Of a DNA stretch of 64,000 nucleotides, positions 50,145-58,335 are shown in pieces. A program made the translations under genes and the position numbers. Origin of the DNA: Cyclobacteriaceae bacterium (GTDB lineage Bacteria > Bacteroidota > Bacteroidia > Cytophagales > Cyclobacteriaceae). Where the stretch lies: NCBI GenBank assembly GCA_020436165.1, contig JAGQYI010000010.1, positions 1-64,000 on the forward strand, read 5' to 3'. Positions within the stretch are counted from its first letter, which is position 1; each line of letters starts with the position of its first letter. The notes under the pieces were generated by a model. It saw nothing but the letters and a program-made list of their open reading frames with translations. It ran no database searches and was not told where the DNA came from.

Positions 50145-52201
50145 GTTCATTTATAAAAAAATTTCTTTTTAGTCTTTTTTTTACAGGCTTTACATATTTG
50201 GCATCTGCTCAGGATAGTCTCATGAGGCAGGTGCCTGTTAAGGGGCTAAATACCCCTGATTATGTTGAGTATGCGCCAACCATTAGTGCCGATGGTAAAA
50301 CCATGATCTTTCAATCGAACAGAGCAGATGGAGTGAGTTATAAGTTGTATGAATCAAAGCTGGGTGATAATGGGATTTGGTCTGAACCTGTTCCATTGGA
50401 TAAGATCAATAACTTTGGTTCGTCCAACGACCTTATTGGTGGCCCTTCAATTAGTTTTGATGGCAACCTGCTCTTGTTTTTTGCAACATTCGATTCAGGT
50501 TTTGGGAGGGAAGATCTCTATTACTCAACCCGGGAAGCAGATGGTTGGGGCGCACCTGTTAATTTAGGTGAAGCTGTTAATTCTCCCGGTTATGAGGCGT
50601 TTCCATCAATTTCAGCGGACCTGAAAACACTTTACTTTGTTAAGGAGAAACCTCTGGATCAAATAGATAACAAAACGGTTAGAAAGAACCTGACATTCGC
50701 ATATTCGATTTGCGAATCAAATAGGAGTGACGATGGCGTTTGGTCAACGCCCAGAGAGCTTCCTTTACCAATCAACCTGTATTCTTCAAAAGCGCCTCGA
50801 ATAATGGCAGATAATCGAACGCTTATTTTTTCGGCAATCAGATCGGAGAATAAGTTGGATTACGATCTTTTTCAGTCGCAAAAAAATGAGTTAGGAGATT
50901 GGGGTTTACCGGTTAATTTATCCTATGTAAATACTCCTGAAAGCGATCAGTTTTCCTGTATTTCGGCAGCAGGGGATATTATGTATTTTGCCTATGCGTC
51001 AAAGGATATTTACACCGTAGAAATCCCTGAAAACTTGCGCCAGTTTGTAAACAACATTGTTACCGGGGCCGTAACGGACAGGGATAATGGAGGTGGAGTA
51101 GAAACGGAAATAATTGTACGCGATGCAAGAACTACCAAGGAAGTGTTGAGGACAAAAAGTAATGCTTCTGACGGAAAATATGCCATAGTGCTTTCGGCCG
51201 GGCGTAACTATAATGTGGAATTCAAATCGGATGGTTATTCCAGTTATGCCTCTGAATACGATTTGCGCGATACAAAAAAGTACAAAGAATACAACCTGGA
51301 TATTGGACTTTTCAGGTCAGCAAAGCTAACGCTAACTGTTAGCGATACAGAGTTATTTGAGGCGGTGGAATCGGATGTGAAAGTGAGAAGGAAAGATACA
51401 GGTGCGCTTATTGAGGAAGTAAAGACAGATAATAAGGATGGCCGGGTTATTCTGGATTTGCCTTTGGGAAAGGCTTATGATGTACGTATCAAAGCGCCAA
51501 ATTTCAAAGAGTCAACCTATTCGTTGGACTTATCCGGACTGGTAATTTACAGGGGTTATGAAAAAGACATTGAGCTTCAGCCGGAAAAAGTTCGTGTATT
51601 TCTCGATGTGGCCGACATCAAAAACAATAGTAAAATAAAGTCGAAAATCATCATCCGAAACAAATCCAGGGACGAGGTAATTGAAGCATATGGTAATGAA
51701 TATGTTGCTTTAAGGGCAGGTGACAGGTATGAAATTGAATCAACAAGCAGCAACGGCTATGCCTTCAACTCCACCACTATTGACCTGACAGAATCCGGCA
51801 AAAAAGCGGAAGAAGGTGTACAGGTAAATATGCAGATCACAAAACTTGAAAAGGATGCCAAACTTACTCTCAAGAACATCAACTTTGAATCGAATTCGTA
51901 TCAGTTGTCGGAAGAGTCGTTTACAGAATTGCTGAGAGTGGTGAAGCTAATGGATGAGAACCCGGGGCTGGTAGTAGAAATTGATGCGTTTACCGATGAT
52001 ATAGGATCAGCTCAATACAATAAAATACTGTCGATTAACAGGGCTCAAAGCGTTGTGGATTATCTTATTGATAATCAAATACCCTCTGCACGATTTGTTG
52101 CCAAGGGGTTTGGAGAGGAAGCACCTCTTGTGGTAAACGACTCTGATGAAAACCGGGCAAAAAACAGAAGGGTTGAACTTAAAATATTGGATGTAAAATG
52201 A
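50141..52201 (+). CDS. PD40-CRD-OmpA family outer-membrane/peptidoglycan protein
   Basis: A 686-residue exported protein (signal peptide FLFSLFFTGFTYLASA, before QDS). Residues about 40-300 form a WD40-like PD40 propeller with repeats such as YAPTISADGKTMIFQSNR, GGPSISFDGNLLLFF and AFPSISADLKTLYFV. Residues about 305-575 hold carboxypeptidase-regulatory-like beta-sandwich repeats (GAVTDRDNGGGVETEI start). The last 110 residues are an OmpA domain with the peptidoglycan-binding residues in TDDIGS and LSINRAQSVVDYL. PorE of the type IX secretion system has TPR-PD40-CRD-OmpA order. Here TPRs are on the upstream CHAT protein. The ATGA overlap fixes the start. Confidence 0.87.
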   Translation: MSSFIKKFLFSLFFTGFTYLASAQDSLMRQVPVKGLNTPDYVEYAPTISADGKTMIFQSNRADGVSYKLYESKLGDNGIWSEPVPLDKINNFGSSNDLIGGPSISFDGNLLLFFATFDSGFGREDLYYSTREADGWGAPVNLGEAVNSPGYEAFPSISADLKTLYFVKEKPLDQIDNKTVRKNLTFAYSICESNRSDDGVWSTPRELPLPINLYSSKAPRIMADNRTLIFSAIRSENKLDYDLFQSQKNELGDWGLPVNLSYVNTPESDQFSCISAAGDIMYFAYASKDIYTVEIPENLRQFVNNIVTGAVTDRDNGGGVETEIIVRDARTTKEVLRTKSNASDGKYAIVLSAGRNYNVEFKSDGYSSYASEYDLRDTKKYKEYNLDIGLFRSAKLTLTVSDTELFEAVESDVKVRRKDTGALIEEVKTDNKDGRVILDLPLGKAYDVRIKAPNFKESTYSLDLSGLVIYRGYEKDIELQPEKVRVFLDVADIKNNSKIKSKIIIRNKSRDEVIEAYGNEYVALRAGDRYEIESTSSNGYAFNSTTIDLTESGKKAEEGVQVNMQITKLEKDAKLTLKNINFESNSYQLSEESFTELLRVVKLMDENPGLVVEIDAFTDDIGSAQYNKILSINRAQSVVDYLIDNQIPSARFVAKGFGEEAPLVVNDSDENRAKNRRVELKILDVK

Positions 52202-54315
52202 GGTATTTATTCTTCCTGCTGGCTTTTACTCTTTTCTTTAAAGGATATACGCAAAGCGTACGATACAAGGATATTGCACCCATGATCGAGAGTACCTCCG
52301 ATGAATATGCCCTCAGCGTATTAAAAGAGTTTATTTCAACCAATCTTGATCATCCGGCAGCAAATCTCAGAATAGCCGCCCTTTACATTAAACAGGCTCA
52401 GAAAGCCGACCCTCTAATTGAATACGAAAAGATACAGGCATTGGCAACTGAGGCAAAACAACGACTCTTTAAGGCCAGTATTCTTATTGATGAAAAGGAA
52501 GTTAAAAAAAATGAGGACTACTACATGTGGATTGTGCGGTTGAAACAGCTCACAGAAGTAAACTATCCTCTTATAAAGCAATTTATTGATGAGGAAAAGT
52601 CTGAAATAAACAAAATGCTCAATCAGCTGACACTTGTTTACAATGATTTTACTAACTCAGTTGGGTTCTACGATCAAGCCGTTAAGGAGTTTATGCAGGT
52701 TTCGAGTACTTATAGTAGCCTTAAGAATTTATACATGTTGTATGACGATAAACTTGACGAAAAGTTTACTTCAATTAAATTGAACTACGATTCTTGTTTA
52801 TTGTATTTTGATAGATATAAAGCTGAAACAGACACTTTTCCTTTAAAAGGGTACAACCAGAAGCTTACTGTTAAGCCAATTAACATTTACAGGTATGATG
52901 GATTGGTAAGCCAGGTTAATTTTCTTAAAGATGATGTAGAGATTTGGGATTATGCAACATGGGTAGATACGGTGAGAAGTGTTGTACAAGGTGAAATAGC
53001 CGGAGTTAGAAAATTGTTGGATACAAATGAAGACCGGCAAGACAATGCCATAAAGAACCTAACCTCAGGCACTAATGGCAATGATAATGTAATTGAAGTG
53101 GATAAATCCATTGTGTTTAACCTGTTGAGGTACGACTACAATAATCCGATTGTTCCCTTATTAAAGTATAAGGAATCAAAACAAAAGCTTTTACTCGAGC
53201 AGGCAAACGACACGTATTACGATACAGCTAAAATTGGTATCGAAAGAAAGTTGGTCTATTATAATAAAATGCTCTACAACATCAGGGATTCTGACAGTCT
53301 TATTGCACAGTTTAATAGTAGGTTTGATCCTGTTAGAATGCACAAGTATGAAGGGTTTTTAGATAAATATTATGGAGGCATTGATGGGAGCAAGCAATAC
53401 ATGTTTGCAGAAAAGAATGATCTGAGAAAGGATTTTGGTATTTATGGCACTCTGTTTAAAGAAGGGGTCGAATCTATTCGTCCTGTAGATTCCATTGGAA
53501 CATACACTAAATACAAAACCTTAAAGATTCCTTTGGCAATTCAGGCTTTCGATTCGGAAGAACTTGCCAATGGTTCATTATTTACTACTAAAATGCTTGA
53601 AACCCCTGACGGTGGATATTATTTGGCAGGTTTTTATGGACCTGACAAAAAATCAAAAAACAGCAAGGTGTTTTTGGCATCACTTAATCCTAAAAAGACT
53701 GTAAAGTGGTTTAATGAATATGATATTGAAATAGACAGTGCTGGTACTGACAGCAATAACTCTGTTGCAGCTATTACACTAACCAATGAAGGAGTGGCCC
53801 TATTGATACATTCAAAGCAAATGGATAAAGACGTTAGTATTACCACATTTATACATGTTTTGCAGGACGGAACCCTTAAAAATGCAAAAAGGTTAAACTC
53901 GAATCTGTTTCCTCGTAAATTATTGTTTAATGAAGAGCAAAGTAATTTTTTAGCTTGTTTTACAGGAGCCACAGCGAACATGGTTAATTCGGAACGAAAC
54001 AAACTCGATCTGGTTAATATCAATAGTCTGGGTGAGCAAGCCTGGGTTTATTCTGATAGTGAAACAGGGGGGTATGTGGACGCAGTAACCACTCAAAACG
54101 GGATTTTGATAATAAGGAATATCCTTGCGGGAGGAAACTCAAGTGTATTGCTAACGACCATTGATAACGGTAAAAAAACTAATGAGAAAAGTTTTTTTAC
54201 CAATGCTGCAGATCAAGTAAACAGAGTGTTCAAATTGAATGACTCGAGTATCAGTTTAATGGGAGCTGATTATTTCAGCATTGTGAATGCAAAACTTGAA
54301 ATGATATACCCATAG
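52198..54315 (+). CDS. Secreted protein of unknown function, third gene of the CHAT/OmpA operon
   Basis: A 705-residue protein with a signal peptide (LFFLLAFTLFFKGYT, before QSV). Its start overlaps the OmpA stop (ATGA). Residues about 30-230 are helical, with TPR-like spacing (HPAANLRIAALYIKQAQKA). The middle (about 230-450) is helical and charged. The final 250 residues contain repeated strands such as ETPDGGYYLAGFYG and NEGVALLIHSK, resembling a degenerate beta-propeller. No named family is recognised. Its coupling to the CHAT and OmpA genes makes it a probable subunit or substrate of that complex. Confidence 0.7.
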   Translation: MRYLFFLLAFTLFFKGYTQSVRYKDIAPMIESTSDEYALSVLKEFISTNLDHPAANLRIAALYIKQAQKADPLIEYEKIQALATEAKQRLFKASILIDEKEVKKNEDYYMWIVRLKQLTEVNYPLIKQFIDEEKSEINKMLNQLTLVYNDFTNSVGFYDQAVKEFMQVSSTYSSLKNLYMLYDDKLDEKFTSIKLNYDSCLLYFDRYKAETDTFPLKGYNQKLTVKPINIYRYDGLVSQVNFLKDDVEIWDYATWVDTVRSVVQGEIAGVRKLLDTNEDRQDNAIKNLTSGTNGNDNVIEVDKSIVFNLLRYDYNNPIVPLLKYKESKQKLLLEQANDTYYDTAKIGIERKLVYYNKMLYNIRDSDSLIAQFNSRFDPVRMHKYEGFLDKYYGGIDGSKQYMFAEKNDLRKDFGIYGTLFKEGVESIRPVDSIGTYTKYKTLKIPLAIQAFDSEELANGSLFTTKMLETPDGGYYLAGFYGPDKKSKNSKVFLASLNPKKTVKWFNEYDIEIDSAGTDSNNSVAAITLTNEGVALLIHSKQMDKDVSITTFIHVLQDGTLKNAKRLNSNLFPRKLLFNEEQSNFLACFTGATANMVNSERNKLDLVNINSLGEQAWVYSDSETGGYVDAVTTQNGILIIRNILAGGNSSVLLTTIDNGKKTNEKSFFTNAADQVNRVFKLNDSSISLMGADYFSIVNAKLEMIYP

Positions 54316-54316
54316 G

Positions 54317-54898
54317 CTATTCGCCTTCTCTCCTTAAAAGCGGTATTTTTCTGCCCTCCAGGCACGATTCAATCAATATGTCAAATCTTCTGATTCTGGT
54401 GGCTTCCTGTTTGGCACTCATTATCCAATGTATTGTGGTTTTGCGGTAGGACGGAGCCATGTTTTTAAAAAAGGCATTTGCCTTTTTATTCGCTCTAAGC
54501 TTGCTTTCCAATTCTTTAGTCAGAGTTTTTTCCTCGCTTTCATACGAAGCCTTTTTTGCATTCTCCTTGTCTCGGGCATTAAATATTTTTAAGCCTTCCG
54601 GCTTCATTAATCCTTCTTTTTTAAGTTGCTTAACCTTGTCAAGGTTCACTGCACTCCAGTGACTTTTCACACTACGTGGAGTAAAACGTATTTTATAGCT
54701 TTCTTCATCAACCTTTTTCCTTATACCATCGATCCAGCCAAAACATAGCGCCTGATCAACCGATTCTGGCCATGTAATACTTTCTATTCCAGTTCCTTTT
54801 TTAAAGAATCCTACCCAAATCTCTTTTTCACTTTTGTGATTTTTTTCAAACCAGCTTCGTAATTCTTCGGGGTTCTTAAAATAGGTGGGGTTATCCAT
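54317..54898 (-). CDS. YdeI/OmpD-associated family protein
   Basis: A 193-residue cytoplasmic protein with the family start FKNPEELRSWFEKNHKSEKE, then EIWVGFFKKGTG, SVDQALCFGWIDGIRKKVDE and RFTPRSVKSHWSAVN. A basic, helical C-terminus (ESKLRANKKANAFFKN) follows. The name derives from a gene pair in E. coli; function is uncertain and may relate to antimicrobial peptide resistance. It ends two bases after the third CHAT-operon gene and is convergent with it. Confidence 0.85.
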   Translation of the reverse strand: MDNPTYFKNPEELRSWFEKNHKSEKEIWVGFFKKGTGIESITWPESVDQALCFGWIDGIRKKVDEESYKIRFTPRSVKSHWSAVNLDKVKQLKKEGLMKPEGLKIFNARDKENAKKASYESEEKTLTKELESKLRANKKANAFFKNMAPSYRKTTIHWIMSAKQEATRIRRFDILIESCLEGRKIPLLRREGE

Positions 54899-54900
54899 TT

Positions 54901-55395
54901 TTAATTTGCAAGAAAACTAAATGTTTCAGTGGGTTTTAACCTTGTCAACCGTTTACTCTTTGTATTGCCATCATACGAAACATGGACAATTGTGCTTTGG
55001 TCCTCATAAATATCAAAGAAAACGGTATTGGTAATTTCAAGGTTATCAAGCTTTTTAACACCATAATACTCCACATAGCACCACATTACATCGTCTTCAA
55101 TCTCATGGCCTATGTAAGTCCTTTTTCTGGGTTTGCCATCTACAGTAATGCTTAAATGCTTGAGAACATAATCCTGTATTAATGAATCGCGTAGATTTTT
55201 ATCTTCAGGATGCATAATATCTAAACGCACATGGTAGGTCTTGTCCAGGGTTTCCTCCAGGTCGTCCAGAAACATTCTTTCAGAAACCTGTAAGGCCTTT
55301 GTTTCAGCATCATGCTCTATCTCGCACACAGTAACATGAAACGGGTGTATGAAACTGATAGAGAAAAGTGTGAGTAGGCTTATTAGTTTAGTCAT
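54901..55395 (-). CDS. DUF6702 secreted protein
   Basis: A 164-residue protein with a short signal peptide (LISLLTLFSISFIHP) followed by FHVTVCEIEHDAETKALQVS, typical of DUF6702 of Bacteroidota. It has beta-strand-rich content and no enzymatic motif. It lies two bases from the YdeI-like gene on the same strand and is divergent from HupE/UreJ. DUF6702 and HupE families often lie near each other in this phylum, from memory, which suggests a joint metal or peptide function. Confidence 0.8.
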   Translation of the reverse strand: MTKLISLLTLFSISFIHPFHVTVCEIEHDAETKALQVSERMFLDDLEETLDKTYHVRLDIMHPEDKNLRDSLIQDYVLKHLSITVDGKPRKRTYIGHEIEDDVMWCYVEYYGVKKLDNLEITNTVFFDIYEDQSTIVHVSYDGNTKSKRLTRLKPTETFSFLAN

Positions 55396-55476
55396 TGATG
55401 ATTTTTCTAATTATATGAGCGGTGAAATAAACTCAAAATTAAGAGCTAATATTACGAACTTTTTTAACGAATACTT

Positions 55477-56061
55477 GTGGATACTTTTAAGTTATATTTT
55501 CAGTTGGGCACTGAACACATCCTTGATATAAGAGGGTACGACCATATTTTGTTCATTGTTGCTTTAACTACTATTTATTTGGTAAAAGACTGGAAGAAAG
55601 TACTTGTTTTAGTAACAGCATTTACAATAGGTCACTCAATTACACTTGCTTTGGCTACTTTAAGGGTAATTAAAATCAACACACAATTAATTGAATTTCT
55701 TATTCCGGTTACTATTTTTCTTACAGCAGCAGCCAACCTGTTTCGAAACAGGCCGGAACAGAACAATAAAAAAATACAACTAAACTACTGGCTGGCCCTT
55801 TTCTTTGGGTTAATCCATGGATTGGGGTTTTCGAACTATTTGAGGGGGCTGCTGGGCAATGACTCTACAATTGTGACCCAGTTGCTGGCATTTAATATTG
55901 GGCTTGAAGCAGGCCAGATTGTAATTGTTTTGATCTTTATGGCAATAACCTTTTTGGCTGTAGATGTAGTCGGGGTTTCGAGGCGCGACTGGCGATTAAT
56001 AATTTCTTCAGGAGTTGCTGCAATTGCCACCACACTAATGATTGAAAATAAGTTTTGGTAA
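55477..56061 (+). CDS. HupE/UreJ family membrane protein
   Basis: A 194-residue protein with about six transmembrane helices. It has the family motifs GTEHILDIRGYDHILFIVAL near the start, TIGHSITLALAT, and FGLIHGLGFSNYL with NIGLEAGQ later. HupE and UreJ are putative nickel or cobalt permeases; the conserved His residues could bind metal. The start is a GTG at 55477, and no better one exists. It precedes tandem M1 peptidases and is divergent from DUF6702. Confidence 0.85.
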   Translation: MDTFKLYFQLGTEHILDIRGYDHILFIVALTTIYLVKDWKKVLVLVTAFTIGHSITLALATLRVIKINTQLIEFLIPVTIFLTAAANLFRNRPEQNNKKIQLNYWLALFFGLIHGLGFSNYLRGLLGNDSTIVTQLLAFNIGLEAGQIVIVLIFMAITFLAVDVVGVSRRDWRLIISSGVAAIATTLMIENKFW

Positions 56062-56107
56062 TTATTCCACGATGTTTGAACCACCTATGAACCTTAATTT
56101 TATACCT

Positions 56108-58327
56108 ATGAAAAAAGTAATACTGTTAATCGCGTTGATTGCTGTTGCCTCTGGAGCCAATGCTCAGGATTGGAAGGGTAAGTTTGAACAGCTTGGCACA
56201 ACATTGCCAACGCCTAATAGCTACCGCACAGCTTCGGGAGCACCTGGTGAAGCTTATTGGCAGCAAAAAGCCGATTATAAAATAAAGGCAACCCTCGATG
56301 AGGATAAGCAAACTATTACCGGATCCGAGACCATTACCTATAAAAACAATTCTCCTGATAAACTTAATTACTTGTGGATTCAGTTAGACCAGAATATGCG
56401 AGCCAAAGATTCGCAAACACCACAGGTTTCTTCTTCAGAATTTAACTCAAATGAAGTGGCAGCTAAAACACTTCAGCAATACATACTAAGGGATGTTGAT
56501 TACGATGGAGGTTTTAAACTTACTTCTGTAAAAAATGCCAAAGGGGAGGATATGCGGGTAGCTATTAACCACACTATGATGCGTATTGACCTGGACGAAC
56601 CCTTAAACCCTGGTCAATCAATTACATTTTCAATAGACTGGTGGTACAACATAAATGACCGGATGAAGATTGGAGGGAGAAGTGGATACGAGTATTTTCC
56701 CAAAGACGATAATTATGAATTTACTATTGCACAGTGGTATCCGCGGATGGCTGTTTACAACGATGTAGAAGGCTGGCAAAACAAACAGTTTTTAGGACGC
56801 GGAGAGTTTACGCTAACATTTGGAGATTTTGATGTGGAAATTACGGTTCCTTCTGATCACATTGTGGCAGCCACCGGCTGGTTGCAAAACCCAAAGGAGG
56901 TTCTTACTCCGGAAGAATACAAACGATTTGAAAAGGCAAAGACCTCTGCCGATCAGGTAATTATTGTTACTCAAAACGAGGCAATAATGAAGGAGAAAGC
57001 CAAATCAGATAAAAAAAGTACCTGGCATTTCAAAGCAGAAAACGTAAGAGACTTTGCTTTTGCTTCTTCAAGAAAATTTATTTGGGATGCCGAGATGGTG
57101 AAAATCGGTGATAAAACTCCCTTGGCTATGTCGTTTTATCCTAAAGAAGGGAATCCACTTTGGGAACGTGAGTCAACCAAGGCCGTAGCCAATACACTGC
57201 GTACATATTCAAAAATGACAATTGATTATCCGTATCCTGTGGCTATTTCTGTGCATTCGGCAAGTATTGGCATGGAGTACCCTATGATCTGTTTCAATTT
57301 TGGTCGCCCTGATGAAGATGGAACATATACGGACCAACTAAAATGGAGGATGATCGGTGTTGTTGTGCATGAAGTAGGGCATAATTTTTTTCCAATGATT
57401 ATTAATTCGGATGAGCGCCAGTGGACGTGGATGGACGAAGGTTTGAATACATTTGTTCAAACTGTAACCCAAAAGGAAAACTATCCTGATATGCCGCGAA
57501 GGAGAGGAGAGCCAAGCACCATTGTTGACTATATGAAGGGAAATCCTGATTTTATAAGACCCATTATGACTAACTCAGAGCAAATTGTTCAGTTTGGCAA
57601 TAACGCCTATGCAAAACCTGCAACCGCATTGACCATCCTGAGGGAAACAGTTATGGGTCGCGAATTGTTTGATGCAGCCTTTAAGGAATATGCAAACCGT
57701 TGGGCTTTCAAGCAACCGGAGCCTGCCGACTTCTTCCGCACCATGGAAGATGCCTCCGGAGTAGACCTGGACTGGTTCTGGAAAGGATGGTTCTATACTA
57801 CAGATTATGTGGATATTGATTTGTCAAATGTTCGTTGGTTCAAAGAGACTTCTGTCTCAAAAGGTTTAGAGGGACAAAATCAGCAAGGACAAATACGTAA
57901 TACGAACAAAGATGAAGACGGCAACAACCTTGATTTCTCCGCAGGACCCGAGCCACTTACCATAACAGATACCGACCCTCGTTATTATGGTGAGTTTAAA
58001 AACCGTATTGACGATGAAGCGGTACGTAACGAATATGCCAATAAGAACTTCTATGAATTGACCTTTAAGAATAAAGGAGGTTTAGTGATGCCGGTTATTA
58101 TCGAATGGACCTATACGGATGGCACAAAAGAAATTGAAAAATTGCCTGCCGAGATATGGAGAATGAACGAAACAAAAACAACAAAGGTATTCCTGAAAGA
58201 TAAAGAAGTAGCAAGTATTAAAATAGACCCTAACCTTGAAACGGCAGATGTAAATACCGATAACAATTCCTTCCCCAGAAAGGAAAACGAATCCAGACTT
58301 GATAAATTCAAAAATAAAGACAACTAA
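56108..58327 (+). CDS. Exported M1 family metallopeptidase, copy 1
   Basis: A 739-residue gluzincin aminopeptidase-type enzyme with a signal peptide (VILLIALIAVASGANA, before QDW). The zinc site is HEVGHNF (His421, Glu422, His425) with Glu444 in WMDEGLN, an HExxH-x18-E motif. The substrate-binding loop is GMEYPMICFN in place of the usual GAMEN. A C-terminal beta domain ends the protein with an acidic tail. I chose ATG 56108, as in-frame ATGs at 56042, 56072 and 56087 precede the signal. It is followed after eight bases by a close paralogue, so the pair arose by duplication. Confidence 0.9.
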   Translation: MKKVILLIALIAVASGANAQDWKGKFEQLGTTLPTPNSYRTASGAPGEAYWQQKADYKIKATLDEDKQTITGSETITYKNNSPDKLNYLWIQLDQNMRAKDSQTPQVSSSEFNSNEVAAKTLQQYILRDVDYDGGFKLTSVKNAKGEDMRVAINHTMMRIDLDEPLNPGQSITFSIDWWYNINDRMKIGGRSGYEYFPKDDNYEFTIAQWYPRMAVYNDVEGWQNKQFLGRGEFTLTFGDFDVEITVPSDHIVAATGWLQNPKEVLTPEEYKRFEKAKTSADQVIIVTQNEAIMKEKAKSDKKSTWHFKAENVRDFAFASSRKFIWDAEMVKIGDKTPLAMSFYPKEGNPLWERESTKAVANTLRTYSKMTIDYPYPVAISVHSASIGMEYPMICFNFGRPDEDGTYTDQLKWRMIGVVVHEVGHNFFPMIINSDERQWTWMDEGLNTFVQTVTQKENYPDMPRRRGEPSTIVDYMKGNPDFIRPIMTNSEQIVQFGNNAYAKPATALTILRETVMGRELFDAAFKEYANRWAFKQPEPADFFRTMEDASGVDLDWFWKGWFYTTDYVDIDLSNVRWFKETSVSKGLEGQNQQGQIRNTNKDEDGNNLDFSAGPEPLTITDTDPRYYGEFKNRIDDEAVRNEYANKNFYELTFKNKGGLVMPVIIEWTYTDGTKEIEKLPAEIWRMNETKTTKVFLKDKEVASIKIDPNLETADVNTDNNSFPRKENESRLDKFKNKDN

Positions 58328-58335
58328 TAACAACA

